A DNA stretch of 64,000 nucleotides, from NCBI GenBank assembly GCA_028551475.1, contig CM052356.1, forward strand, positions 10,381,884-10,445,883, given 5' to 3'. A program made the position numbers and the translations under genes. This DNA is from Casuarina equisetifolia. Taxonomy: Eukaryota; Streptophyta; Magnoliopsida; Fagales; Casuarinaceae. Of the stretch, positions 13,118 to 26,403 are shown piece after piece. The number at the start of each line of letters is the position of its first letter. Positions within the stretch are counted from its first letter, which is position 1. Under the pieces are notes generated by a model. That model was not told the DNA's origin, ran no database searches, and was given only the letters and a program-made list of their open reading frames with translations.

Positions 13118-15513
13118 ATTTGAGTGGGACTGAATATGTATTGATTGCCATTATGTAATTGCTGAAGTCTTGTAGCAGTTCGTGCTCATTAAAATTTTCT
13201 AGTAGTCATTTTTCTCAGTGATTTCAGATACGAATGTGCGCTTCATGAGTTCCTTTTTGGCGATCCATTGGACGGGTCTCGGCTTAAGTGATAGTAATTG
13301 CAGGCAAGAAACCTATGAATCAAAATGGGAAATGTACGGTCAGGTTTCAATTCCAGGGGGTTCCTTAAGAACCAGGTTGCAAAATTGGAAGGGTATAGTC
13401 AGGTTGCAATTCCACCATGTTCGTAAAGGACCAAAATTGACCGAGTGGAAGGGGGAATCTTGAGTTTGGCCTCTGCTCTCTTCTTTCGGACCTCTAGGCC
13501 CTTCACTCCCACTTGTTGACCAGGGCAAACTCTTATCAAGTTTACAGATAAATCCATTTTCTGAGAAGCATATTCTCTGGGTTTCTCCTGCAATGGTTGG
13601 AATAACAGTTTCTGAAAAAATAGAAAGAGTTTACGTAGCTATCAAATTTTTTCATTTAACAAACAACTAAATAAGTAATCGGTTCTCCGTTCTTTTTCTT
13701 TTTCTTTTTCTATTTTTTTTAAAGAGCAAATAAGAGAAAAAAGAAAGGAAAAACGAATATCGTCCTTCTATCCATGATCAATAAAGTATGCTTTGAGAAA
13801 AGAATTAATATCCTTAATGGAACTTCACATTTGTTTTTACTTATCGCGAGCTTGAGCAACCTAACCTTTAAGTAATTTTTGTTGCCAAACAACATGAAAA
13901 TTGTCGACATGAAACCTGACAATGACCTACTAACAGTAGAAATTTGTGGTCAGGAGCAATGGCTATTGGTGACTGAAAAACTAGTAAGTGAAGAACTATT
14001 TCGGCTGTATTTTCTATGATAATTTCTGTATATTTGGTCCTTAAACATTCATAGACAAATCGATTAATTACATGGGAATGAAGTTGGAAAGTGTGAAGCC
14101 GGAAAAGGCAAGCAAACGGCTAGTGTGTAGCCGTGTTAAATGGAATTAACCTAATCATAAGTCCCCACTACTATTTCTACCCACAGCTTTCCCTGTTCTA
14201 CAACGTGCCCAATTTTACAAAACTACATGGAACGTGTTACTGTGCATGGCGTGGATGACCATGCTGCAAGTCAAAACCATACCGCAACATCCATGGCCCT
14301 TGCTGGCCATCTCCCTTAACCCAGTACGCCATGATTAGTCCATGACTGGGCACCTTAAATAACACAATTGCTCAACCTTGAGCTAATTGCAAAACAACTG
14401 TGTGCCCCCACATGGACTTACAATCTAAGCTTACTACACAATAACACAGTCAAGGAATCTCTAATTACAAGTGTATGAATGTTTCCCCAATTTTTCTCAT
14501 CTTAAGGTTTTGCAAATAAACTCTAAAATTTCTCAAAAAAAAGATAATCAATATGTAAATAAGAATATGATGCTTGATTTTACACTTACAGTCACTAATA
14601 CTTAAATGACTAAGGGCAAGATTTCAGCTTAAATCCACAAGAATAATTTTCACTTTGTAAGCAATCAGAGTCTCTATTTCACAAAACAATAGGACCAAGA
14701 TGCAGCTAGTACCTTTCTCATAAGATTTCCTCCCATTAGAGCTTTTGAGATCAATAACAACCCCGGAAACTTACTGACATGTATTTCTCTCTTCCTTCTC
14801 CGTTTCGGGAATTTTCCTTAACCTAGACTAACTGGTTTAGGATTCAGCATTTCTGTCGCTACTAGGCTCCTAATATGGCGTCATCTTCCTAAGTGTGAAA
14901 TGCCAAATAATGCGCTTAATTTTGCTTTGAAGACTCCTCTTTGAACGTAAAACACCAACCGAACACATGTTTTCTTCTATAGTTTGACTAAAGTCATTTT
15001 TCAAATATGCGGTTTTACGCATAAAATCTCCCACGCTTAAATATCTCACATTAGTGCATAGAATACTGCTTTATCCAAGAATGTTTTGTATTCTATTTGT
15101 AAAAAAATGGTGGGATTTGACTTTACATAGTGCTCTTCATCTACATTATGCATTTGATACCAAATGTCCTCGATTCTTTTTTACATTTATGCTAATTTTC
15201 CCATCACATAGATTTCTATGCTTCTCAGATGCCGTATGGGTTCATAAAGCTGTGGCAGAAAGCACACCGTTGTGTTCTCCAATACTAAAACTAAAGACAA
15301 AGAATTACAGATACCACTACCAAAATCACGTGGAATAAGTGTCTTTTTGGTGATCTTTGTGCTTTTCTACTACGGCCTTTCACGTTGTGCTTTGACAACA
15401 CATCAGCTATTCACTTGATGGTGAATTCCGTATTACGTACGTGAACCAACAAATAGAGATTGACTTCATTTTAAACGAATTGCACGACGGTAGCTGCACA
15501 TTCATTTCACATA

Positions 15514-16006
15514 TGCTGCGGAAGCGACTCCATCACATGAATATATAGACATAGATAAAAATAAACATACAAGAGACACAAGATTTAAAAGGTTTGGACC
15601 AACACAATGTCTTACATCCCCGTCACTAGCGCAACTACCGGCCCCTTCTCTTCTTATTAAATTTCTTCATAATAATACAAAAGTATTGATTACAATATTT
15701 ACATATATAGCTCTCACATAGCTATTCTCAATACTCATAACAAAGTAGCACTCTTTGATTGTTGTTCTCATGAGGCACAAGTTGCGCCCTCATGAGACGT
15801 AACCTCTCTCTTTTGCCCCTTAAGGTTTTCCTTTGATCTTCCCTTTTAATACTAGCACTAAAGGGGAGTCCTAGCTGAATATTGCTAGGAATTCTAACCG
15901 GATATTACTAGGAATCATAATCAATATAGAGGATAATAATTCTTAAAATATTCCTATAACATACTTGATATATGTACACTTACTAATTTTCAGTCCAATT
16001 CTAACA
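15514..16006 (-). mobile_element. Solo LTR of a copia element with 5-bp target duplication
   Basis: Read on the minus strand this 493-bp block begins TGTTAGAATTGG and ends CCGCAGCA, giving TG...CA ends. It is flanked on both sides by the same 5 bases, ACATA (15509-15513 and 16007-16011), the length expected of copia integration. No internal retrotransposon sequence is attached, so it is a solo LTR left by recombination between two LTRs. It is related along most of its length to the LTR at 7696-8087, in the opposite orientation, so both come from one family. Confidence 0.85.
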
Positions 16007-16984
16007 ACATATTCCATGACAACCTACCAACATTTTATCGGAAGGCCCATCTGAGCACGCTACTTCTGCACAGCGAGAGCTAGTGCCCGCACCCGCGCCT
16101 GCACCCATGAATTTGCCCATGGCTGTGCTTGCAATACGAATTTCTTAAAAGATTTAGCTTACCTTTGTGTTTGTTCTTGTAAAAAACCCAAACGATGGAT
16201 TCCATAGTGAACTGAGGGAAAATCAATACAAAGACAATTTCTTGACATTTGTTGGTGTCCGAATTCGATTTATTCTCTCTGTTTCTTCGATTACGGTCCA
16301 TCTTCTTGCAGATCTTCATCACCAAGATTCTGTTTTAAGTGGAATACCACCAGAGAGTTGAAAATGTGTTTATAATCTGCGAGAATCCCATCTGGATATG
16401 AAAACATGTCGTTGGGAGGATGCTCTTTGCTTGAACTTGCGTATCAGCAAGCAAAAACCGCCAGCTGCGCCACTAGGAAGGAGTATGAAATCTCATACCC
16501 CATGCCCACTAAGTAAAATCTCAAAGAAAGCGATCAGTTTATTTTCAAGTTCGTGATGTGGGTGAATAATTGCGATTTGTCTTATCATTCCCTGTCCATT
16601 ATGTTTTCCAGGTGCGTGCAAGCAAGGTGCTAGTCAGAATAAGGGTTTGTATGCTAGCTGGCTCCTGCTCTCTTGAGATCCTGCGTCTTTTCATGGTCTT
16701 AATACAGGAAGAAAATCCAAATGAGAATAAGAATAAGATTGGCGTAATTGGGGCATAAACATAAGCAATGCATATAAGCGTAAAAAAAAAATAGTTTCAG
16801 AATACGAAACGCATGGGCTTCTTCCAACAAAAGATGATGCTCCTTTTCCTAAGGATTGAATGGGAATCTGATTCTCTGCTATTCAACGTTCTCCCTTCGT
16901 AGTGGAACCCGTATTGGCTTCTTCTAAACAATTTTAAATCTAGTATCCTACAGTCTCCATACGCAAGCACATCTTTCTGGCGCC
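16007..16984. other. Upstream region of the jacalin lectin gene
   Basis: No gene is seen; the short open frames here overlap one another on both strands and have no recognisable domain. The segment probably contains the distal promoter of the lectin gene, since the TATA box lies immediately after it. Confidence 0.45.
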
Positions 16985-16991
16985 TATAAAT
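16985..16991 (+). promoter_or_regulatory. TATA box of the jacalin lectin gene
   Basis: TATAAAT lies 99 bp upstream of the single-codon first coding exon. Transcription would start near 17015-17025, giving a leader of roughly 60-70 bases. The sequence and spacing fit a plant core promoter; no experiment supports it. Confidence 0.6.
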
Positions 16992-17083
16992 TCCCCCCAC
17001 ATTCTGCTTACTACTACTCACTGCAGCACACTAAAACTTGCTCTTTCAGTCCTCGCCTCCGATCTGTCCTTGGTCACTGAAAA

Positions 17084-19644
17084 ATGGTACACGCTGACGC
17101 TTTGTAGCATTCATTATGTTTTGAGTTTGTAAAAATTGACTAATCAGTTGAGTTGGATGCTGTTGCCAGAGTTTGGAGACTGCCCCGAATAAACCCATAT
17201 CGGTTGGGCCGTGGGGAAGTCAGCAGGGATTGCACTGGGATGATGGAGTTTACTCAACAGTGAGGCAATTGGTAATAAACCACGGAGCCGGCATCGACTC
17301 CATTCAGATTGAGTACGATTTGAAAGGGACTTCAATTTGGTCAGAGAAGCATGGTGGACTTGGAGGCTTCAAGACAGACAAGGTCAGTCACACCCTTATT
17401 TTAAGTCACCTAGTAAAATATATAAAAGTTCATCAAAGTTTTGATTACGAGTTCCACATCAATGAGGTTCTTGTTTAGGTTGAAGCTTAATGCCAGTTGG
17501 TTAAGACTTTACGACGACCTAAATATAAAGTACCTATTGTGATTATTAATTTTTCACTTATTCTTTACTAATCTACTTTCAAAAATCTTAATTTGTTACT
17601 AAGAGTTACTTCTGCAAAAGCAATATGCTTATAAGGGTTTAACCCTTGCAGGTCAAGCTTGATTACCCAGATGAGTTCCTAACTTCAATACATGGATACT
17701 ATGGTAGCTTAAAAGAAGGGAGTTCGGTCCTCATTCGATCACTGACTTTTGAAAGCAACAAGAGAACATATGGACCAATTGGCGTTGAACATGGGACGTA
17801 TTTCTCATTCCCAATGAACGGTGGCAAGATTGTTGGGTTCCATGGCAGGTGTGGTTGGTATCTTGATGCAATTGGAGCTTATTTGAAACCCATCGAGAGA
17901 GAGTATCCATCCAAAGCTTTGGCTCATGCGCACAATTATGTTGGTCATGGGACGGACAAGGTTGGCTACTCTGTAATTCAAGGGACTATAGGTGAAAGCT
18001 TCGATATAGTTCTTGCCGTGAGGCAAAAGGATGAAATCGGCAAGCCCCAGCAGAAAAAACTTCACAAGGAGATTAGTATTCCGGGAATCAAGGAAGGGGG
18101 AAACAAAGAAAGGGTGAGCAATCTCTTGAACTGTTACAGGCTTCCTTTTTCTTTATTTTTTTCGTTTTATTTTCTCTGAGTTGTGTGAATCTTACGTTGC
18201 CCTAGAAGAACTTAAGAATAAGCTTCATTTCAGATGCCTGTTATTGAGAAGAAACCAAGCAAAGGAGATGGCTGGGTAACATATGGACCGTGGGGTGGCA
18301 GTGGGGGGACAGTGTTTGATGATGGAATCTACACAGGTATTAGACAAATTAATTTGTCACGCAATGTTGGAATTGTGTGGATAAGAGTTTTGTATGATTG
18401 CAATGGCGATGCCGTATGGGGAAGCAGACATGGGGGCACAGGAGGATTTAAGCATGAAAAGGTAAATGAAGCTCCTTTTTCCTTATAGATTCAACTATAT
18501 ATCTCTGGTACCTATTACTATATGGGATCAAAACTCACTATCCTCTTTTGTGCCTCTCTGCAGATAGTCTTTGATTATCCATCTGAGATCTTGACTCATA
18601 TAATAGGATCCCATGGCCCTTTAATGTACATGGGGCCTAATGCTATCAAGTCACTCACATTCTACACCAATAAGGGAAAATATGGGCCATATGGAGAAGA
18701 CCAAGGATGCGATTTCACCACCAGAGTCAAGGACGGAAAGATTGTTGGAATCCATGGGAGGAAGGGCTTATTTTTAGATGCTCTAGGCGTACATGTTATG
18801 GAAGGGAAAGTGACACCTTACAAACCCCCAGTTTCTACTTCCAATGCAATGATTCCTTATGAACCCCCTGTTTCTGAGGTAGATAATCCTCTGTGGCCAA
18901 ATAAACTTGTATCAGTAAAGAAAGCACCGACTGAAGAGGTAACAACACATAACCATTTCAGCAAGCTAATATTGGATATCAAACAAACATTAAATGGATG
19001 GTTTATTCACCTTTTCCAGGTTGCTTTTGGTGTGGTAAAAGAACCAGCTCCATGCGGACCAGGTCCATGGGGTGGGGACGGTGGCAGACCATGGGATGAT
19101 GGAGTTTTTACTGGGATCAAGCAGATTTATGTGACAAGAGTAGCAGAAGCCATTTGCTCGATACAGATCGAGTATGACCTAAATGGACAAGCTGTTTGGT
19201 CCAGTAAGCATGGGGGCAACGGAGGAACCGCGACCCATCGGGTACTGCTTTTTACCAAAACGGCTACTTGTTCTTGCACCATTTCATTCTTACGTTGGGA
19301 TTAGTATCCCTTGATTATTCTGTCTATCTTATAATACTGTTCTGCAGGTCAAACTGGAGTACCCACATGAAGTGCTGACTTGCATATCTGGGTATTATGG
19401 TTCAATCGGTTGTGATCATCGGACTAATGTCCTGAAGTCACTGACATTTTACACCTCTCGGGGCAAATATGGTCCGTTTGGGGAGGAAGTGGGAACGTTT
19501 TTCACGTCAACCACGACAGAAGGCAAGGTGGTCGGTTTTCATGGGAGGAGTAGCTCCTACTTAGATGCCATAGGAGTCCATATGCAACACTGGCTTGGAA
19601 GCCAACGGCCTCCAAAGTCATCAAAATTTAGTTGGTTCAGTTGA
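17084..19644 (+). CDS. JAL3: Three-domain jacalin-related (mannose-type) lectin, JAL3-like
   Basis: Seven coding exons are traced: 17084-17086, 17170-17382, 17652-18113, 18234-18461, 18564-18938, 19020-19241 and 19348-19644. They total 1800 nt and encode 599 residues. Exon 1 encodes only the initiator Met. Jacalin domains lie at about 13-150, 238-380 and 436-580. Each shows the GPWG start, an IxxIxxxYD-type strand and a C-terminal LDAIG/LDALG block. All three are split by a phase-0 intron just before [VI]xxxYP, direct evidence that the gene grew by internal duplication. The carbohydrate-site GxxxD motif reads GWYLD in domain 1 and GLFLD in domain 2, but SSYLD in domain 3, so domain 3 may bind sugar poorly. 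A linker of about 90 residues separates domains 1 and 2. No signal peptide is seen, so it is probably nucleocytoplasmic. Length and layout fit Arabidopsis JAL3 (about 600 residues, from memory). Confidence 0.93.
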
Positions 19645-20274
19645 TGACAAGCTTTGCCATCAATCCAAAATAACGATGATTTTATTGACATTCATGGACT
19701 TAAACATCCTTGCTGGCTTGGATTGAGTTTCAGAGACCCTCAACACCTCTTGTTTTTTAAATGCTCTGTTCATCGATGCTATGGTGCAAAATAAAATGAT
19801 GTGCAATCATTGATAAGCCTGTATGAACTCCAAGTTCAAATAATTGAGTCGGAACTAATAATATCCTCTAGATTGTGCCGCTTTCAATTTTTTCCACACA
19901 TTTTGTTGTCTTGCGTGTGAGTCCACTCCCATCTGACTCCAGGGAATGAGGTAATCCTTCTCCTCCCTCGACCCCTAATCTAACCTGGAGCAGAATTTGG
20001 ATCTTCAATCTGCAATACAATGCAGGAAAGTTTCACATGTTAAGGCGACAGACCAATCATAAAAGGGTAGTTTAAATGCCTTGGAACCCTACTTAATTGA
20101 AATGGTCGACCTACAACAACTTAAAAGAGAGCGAATTTTGTGCTGCAATCCAAATGGACTAAAACCCTGGCTTGAGCTAGTAAAGCATTTTTGTTTTTCT
20201 TACTATGGGCCATCTACCTGACCTGGTGGTTGTGGATCACAAATGAAAAGGTCCCTCATTTAATGAACAGCTAG

Positions 20275-20297
20275 GGAGAGAGAGAGAGAGAGAGAGA
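20275..20297. repeat. (AG)n microsatellite
   Basis: A (GA)n run of about 23 bases about 630 bp after the lectin stop codon; simple sequence. Confidence 0.85.
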
Positions 20298-23200
20298 ACA
20301 AAAAGGCAAAGCCCAAGTCTGAGTAGCAATGTTGCCATAAAAAGCAAGAGGAAGCGGACTCCCTATCAGACCTATTGACACAGCAGGGACTTTAGGTCAC
20401 CCCCACAACCCTCAACAATCCAACCACCCCCCACTACTCCTAAAGAGATAAGAAGAAAGGAATAGGAATTGATGCCTTTCCTTTTCTTTGGTTTAGTAAA
20501 AGAGTGGAGATAGTTGATCCCTAAACTCTTAGAAATTAAGGGTAGAGTCAAAACCTAGCCTGCCCGATCGAATAAGGCTAGGATGAATTGCTTTGCTTTT
20601 GCTTGTTAGCCTTGTACAAAGACGATTAGAGGTACAAGACAATTTACCATTTATTTCTAGCCGACCATTGCTGTGGCTAGACATTACACACAACCTAACA
20701 CTTGTAATCTTCCAAGTACTTGATTTCCGTATGCCTTTTCCTTTGTCTTGTATTTTGGCTCTTTCCCATTTTCCCTAAATGCGAGGAAGTACTTTTTGTT
20801 TTTTTTTTTTTAGTTGGGTCATGTCCAGGGGAGGCACTATTGTTGTACCGAGGGTAGAGTAATTATTGCAAGTGAGAGTGCTGAACCAAAAAAGAAAGGC
20901 TACCGTCGAAAAAATATATCATTTCAATTAACTGTGACAAAAATTTGAACAAAAAGAAAATGATTCTGATAAAGATGCTCTACCGGTGCCAAAGTTATGG
21001 AGCTTTCTTCCACGCCCATGGGCTGATAGCAGGCGACCACTAGAGAGGGATAGGATGAATCGTCTTCGAGTTTAGCCTCAAATACAACCAAATAGATGTG
21101 CAAAGGATAAACCAATGGAACTTGGTCTTTTCACAAATAATTTAGACCTGCATAAGTCGGTTTAATTATATTAATTGGTGGAAACCTGAAACAACGTGCA
21201 GGAGTGGAAATCAAATGTCTATTATTTTAAAGGAGGAAGTGAAGATCCAAACTCCAAGCCAGAAACGAATTGAGTAAAGAAATTGGAATAACTAGAAGTG
21301 GTAAAGGATTCTTTCAAAGTTCCTTGATCTTAGAAATGAAAGCCGTCTTTTTTTCCTTTTTTTATTTGGTAGTTTCATTTTCGGAAAATTACAGGTTCTT
21401 TTGAATTGATCAAACTCCAACCTAACAAGCTTTAGAACAACGTCCCTTTCCAGTTCACCTGGACAAGATGATTTCTTCACCAGCGCAAACATTGAAACTC
21501 AAGCACATACGCTAGAGTATTTGTGTTTTGTTTGGTGAGAAGATACTATGTCAAAGCTGAAAGGAGCATAATGTTTATTCTGTCCTGAATTTCTTCATAT
21601 TTCATCCTCTACTGCTCTACCTTACACCGAGTAGCTCGTAGGTCACTGTTGGATTCGACTTACGCACCCCTTGGAGATCAGGGGCGGTGGCCCGCGAATC
21701 GGCTGTGATGTCCCAGCGATATATATTATGTGCACATCTTCCATGACTTTTGGACCATGTTAGGTACGTTTCTTCTCTCTGTTCTCACCAGTTTTGAGCA
21801 ACTCTCTTTTATCCATTCGATTCTTAAGTAGACTGCAGACTCTCTAGTGGTGGCTGCTTGTACCAAATCACAGGGATTCTGGTCTGTTTATAACTGTTCA
21901 ACCCCCAAGTACAACTTACTGTCATTCCTAGAGTCTTTTCAACTCTAAAACCAAGTAAGTTTTCCGTGACAAGCTTCACCTAGACTCTGTGAATCCAACT
22001 CCGAGACGCTTCATATCTTTAATAGATCGTCACCTCTAGCAATGTAGGAACCATGAAAACGAGAAGGACCACATGCTTGTGCATCCAGGGTGCTTTCGTA
22101 TAATATGGTAAAGTGAAAGTGGGAAAACCAATTATGATTATGACAACAAATGGGCTTGGGATATGAGCTGTAAAAACTCAGAAAAGCAAAGAGAAGCAAG
22201 CTTTTTTTTTTTTAATCACCTTCTATGAGCTATCTCCTTTTCTAAAGCCTATATGGATCCCTTAAGCCACTTACTGTGGATCTGTCGTAGATTTATGCTT
22301 TACACTTCCTTATAAACTGGAAAAAAGAAGAATCTAATCTACCGAATAATTGGTGTAAGGTAAAAAGAGGTCGATTCTTCCTCATATAATAACTAAAAAA
22401 AAAGAGTTTATATTTGGTTCTTGCACAGCTTTGTCTACAAAGTAAGACTCTTGTAGGTCCTGCTTTCACTGTGTTTGTGTGTGTGTGGAGAAGAGAGAGG
22501 GAGAGAGAGAGAATTTTGAAAGTGGGGTTTTAACTCAGAAAGAAAGACAAGAGGAACGAAGGATAAAGGAAAGATACACAAAGTTCTTTCTTTCTTTTGT
22601 CAATTTTTTGTTCCTTACATTCACATCAAAAGATATGATGTTCGAAACTTTTTAGAGAGAACCCTGTTACTTTATACTCGTCAAATGACATCTTAAGAAG
22701 CAAATAATCCTGCTTCTTTAGTCTTTTGCCTTTCCCTTTTTTAAATACAGGACAGGTTAACCTTTCAACCCACCACTCATAATGAAAATGGTTAACCACC
22801 ATACCAAGCCAGCCAACTTCTTGTTTAATCTATAGGGTTTAAGCAAAAAGATCTGAATCACACCAACCATCGTCTTCTTCCATCCGTGGACCATGGCCAT
22901 TTTTGCATCACAGTCAGTCATCCCCATCTCCACATTACAAAAGTTTAAGAAATGTCATGCTAACCCGTACCACATCACATTGTCCTGCTCCCCTCCCTAC
23001 TAGTAGTATCGCTCTCCCTTTATTGGCGACGATCACGCTATTAGCTGCTTAGCGAATATACGCACATCGAGCAGGACGATTCCAATCCACTTGGTGGATT
23101 CGAGCGTGGAATCTATGTTCGGTTTCACCCATAAACAGACGAACTCGTGTCTGTTAGCAGTCATTGGTAACTGCAGAATCGGTCGTGGTCGTGGTCATAC

Positions 23201-24854
23201 TTGATACAAATCTTCTTAAATTATTCCCCCACTTGTGTTGCAAACCCATAACCTTTCCACCATATACTACAACATTCTCGGGGCACCCCTGAATTGGATA
23301 CTGATGAAAAGATATGGGTTTAGATTTTGTTTTCAGTCTACGTAGATGTATATTGCAGGAGGCACGTCGTAACCCTAGCTGTCACCTAAAATCCCTGTCG
23401 TTGATGCATTTCTTGGATTCTTGTCACTCAAAACCGCCATGTACTGCAAGTTGGATTGTGTACTGCTAGTTGATATTAAGAAAAACCAACCTCTCAACTA
23501 TAACTTCTTGACAAAATTTTTATGTATAGAAAAATGCAAAGTTAGAGAAAGCAGTGTGAATTGATTTTAGATTTCTATCCCTTTTTGACGTGCGTTTCAG
23601 CAAGAAGACAACCTATATATTGACATTGTGATACATGACGTTAGTATAGAAAATTACTTACTTATCAACAACAATAACCATCATCGATATAAAACTAATT
23701 AGGAGGACGTCATGCGCAGCTCTACTTGGTACGATTTGATTCTTTTATTAGTGTTTTTTCCTTGGGAATTAACAAAGGTGAAATAATCTGTGGTAGAACA
23801 TAGATCTGCTTTGCAATGATAGAGCAAACTGTTTTGTGTTGTCTAATCGCTGACGCCAAATTTCAAATTGGGTAAGGCTGGAACTTCATCATTTCACAAC
23901 GCTTTGCCGGGGAATCAAGTGTGAATTGAATTCTTAACCTGTCAACGTTTGCAAATTCTTGGAAGCTAATGGGTTCTATTGTACAAGTATAAAACATGTC
24001 GGTAAAGGACTGAAATTTGAATTTCGCCATTTCGAAACAATAATTCAGGACTCCGATTCCTAGACAGCAACCAAATCCCAGATGTGGAGTAAACCAACAA
24101 TTTTGAACTGATATCAGAAGCAACCCTTTTGGATTCCGGTTTGGTAGATGCAGGAACATAGATTTGCTTAGATTGATCGCCACGGTTTTCTTTCAAAGAA
24201 GGAGACAAAAGTGCATTGAAAATGCGGAGTGCAGAATATGCAGAGTGAAAAAGGACACAAAAAAAAATCTTGTTGATGTTCTGAAAGATTTTGAGTCCTT
24301 GCATGGGAAATTGTGAGGAAAAATCCTTTTGGGTTGAATCTGACTTTTACTTTTGTCTTCGTGTTCCCATACAATCGTGTCTATTATTCGATGTGTTATG
24401 ACTCAGGGACAGCCCACTGTTTTTAATAGCCGATCAAGCATTCAAAGTCTTCGTTTGAAAAACATTGTTTTTCTTGATCTGCAACAGCAAGAGGCAGCTA
24501 AGAATCCAAGTCTTCGTCAGCTTTGTCAGTGTCGGAAGCCACCTAAACGGTCTAAGTCCATCTCCAGCCCTTGGTTTGTACAAGGATGACTGGTCAGAGG
24601 TTCGTTCATACTTGTTGAAGAGTAGGACCGTTCACACTGCCCTTTCTTTGTTCTTCAGACGCGTAAAATAGAAAACACAATAGATTTCTTTCTAGAATTT
24701 ATGGCACCATCCATGTCTTCAATGCCCTTGCCCCCATCTCGACCCCACGTGTTTCTTTGCGACCATCTGGCTCTGGCCCTCCAAAAGAATCAAAAACAAA
24801 CATGTTCCATTGGTCTTCTTTTTGTGGACAGCAATCATGTTCCACTAACAACGC

Positions 24855-24908
24855 AAGCAGGAGCAGGAGCATAAGCATAAGCATAAGCATAAGGATAAGC
24901 ACAAGCAG
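24855..24908. repeat. Hexanucleotide tandem repeat (AGCATA)n with GGAGCA start
   Basis: Two AGGAGC-like units lead into four AGCATA units and decayed variants (AGGATA, AGCACA). The tract reads through as Ser/Ile/Arg-type dipeptides in any frame and is not part of a recognised gene. Confidence 0.8.
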
Positions 24909-25917
24909 AAACATTCTTCGTCTGTTTTTGTCAAAAACAGAGCCGGTTTATGGGCGTGTTCCACACCGTGTTCGCGTGTTGAATTCTGATCGGTAGTATT
25001 CGAACACGTTAAAAAAAGGAAAAAATTGTGGTGGCTCCCATGGTGACTAGATATTGGATAAACTCATTTCTCTTTGGTCGTCCTTTTATTCCCTGCCATT
25101 TTCTTTGAGGAAGCAAAACGACAGAGCTCTCATTTCCTTGCACTTCCCGCTTCTATTCCGCACCCAAATCTCTTATTTCCGTATCTTTCCTTTCTTCTTT
25201 ATCCCCCATTTTTCTTTTTGTATTAATACCAATTCAAACTTCCAAGTCATAGAATTTAGCATCTCGATGAGTACGATTGAAGTAGTCTTCGTCCAAGAAG
25301 TAGGTAGGAGATCTAATCTTCCAAATATGCGGATCCTGCATCTGTCCTTTGTGAAATGTGAATACGTGCGAACTGAGCAAGTTATGAGGATCCTGATTGG
25401 ATTTTACAGAAGGGGATTTTTGGGATGGGCAAAAGCATAACTTAAGGAGGAAATAATTTCCCGAAAGAGGAGGTTTTTCACTGCAAGAAATGAGGGGAGC
25501 TGTAATGTCCAGTCAGGAATTAGCTGAATCAGACCAGGTGGCATTAATTTGGTCACGCAAATGCACATCAAGTATAGGAGATGCCTGCATTGATTGGACA
25601 ATCATTTTCATCCCCGCCCAATAGCTCCGAGAGGTAGGACAAGCATTGGTTTCAATACAACACCCCTTTACTCCCCCAACATTAATGGCTTGGGAAACTA
25701 CTGAAAACTCCAAAACCATCGTTTTTCTTAGTTCAGCTTTGTGTGTACTCTTTATATCTCTCTCTTTTTTCTTTTTTAATTAAAGGGATTCGCTGGAGGT
25801 GAGAACCCAGGTTGTAATTGGGGTAAAAAATCGATGCTTTTAAGAGAAGGTTCTCTACTTTTGAGGTGAGATCGCAGGCAGGCCAATTAACCAATAAAAA
25901 AAATAAAATAAAAAATA

Positions 25918-25939
25918 ATATATATATATATATATATAT
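25918..25939. repeat. (TA)n microsatellite
   Basis: A run of about eleven TA units flanked by A-rich sequence, typical of plant intergenic DNA. Confidence 0.85.
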
Positions 25940-26352
25940 TAAAAAAAAAAAAAGATAACGTATCCTGTTACCCTAGAGAAGGTAAAAAGGGGAAAAAAAA
26001 TATTCGAAAACTTTGATAAAGGGTCGGAATGTGGGGGTGTTGGTACATGGTGAAGGTTGTTAAAACGTGGTAGAGACCAAAAGTAAGCGCCGAACGCCAA
26101 CTTGGCATATAGGAAACAAATTAGGAATTGACTAGTCTCAAGTAACCCACTTGTTGTTTATCATGGCTGTGCAATCTAAGGCTTAGATAATCTGGATTTC
26201 TTGGACTTCAAAATTGATGGGCTCTAGCATTATTCTGTGATCATGACCGTATCATTTTCCTTTTCCTTTTTTTTTTATTTGCATTCATTTGCTTATGTTG
26301 ATGGCTTGGCTTGGCTGCTATCTACCCTCCCCCCTCTTCCTCTGTTCCTACA

Positions 26353-26366
26353 GGGAGAGAGAGGGA

Positions 26367-26401
<35 letters not shown>
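26353..26401. repeat. Long (AG)n tract upstream of the CKX promoter
   Basis: About 49 bp of nearly pure GA/GGA repeats end about 50 bp before the first G-box of the CKX promoter and about 250 bp before its TATA box. GAGA tracts near plant promoters can recruit BBR/BPC proteins; whether this one does is unknown. Confidence 0.85.

Positions 26402-26403
<2 letters not shown>

Larger units (their letters stand above)
11640..15513. other. Intergenic DNA with no recognisable gene
   Basis: Only short, unrelated open frames occur, none with a recognisable domain. It holds the PPR 3' region, a CT-rich tract at about 12101-12134 and a decayed direct repeat at 12961-13117. A shorter near-repeat (TCAGGTT-CAATTCCA, about 13340-13450) follows. 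The rest is AT-rich with nothing I can name. Confidence 0.6.

Noticed and set aside
17173-17478. Lectin start at a non-ATG codon in exon 2
   Set aside because: The upstream ATG spliced to 17170 gives an in-frame start and a length that matches the family.
25054-25440. A 128-codon open frame between the lectin and CKX genes
   Set aside because: The translation is Phe/Ser-rich without any domain, no splice partner is visible and overlapping frames exist on the other strand.
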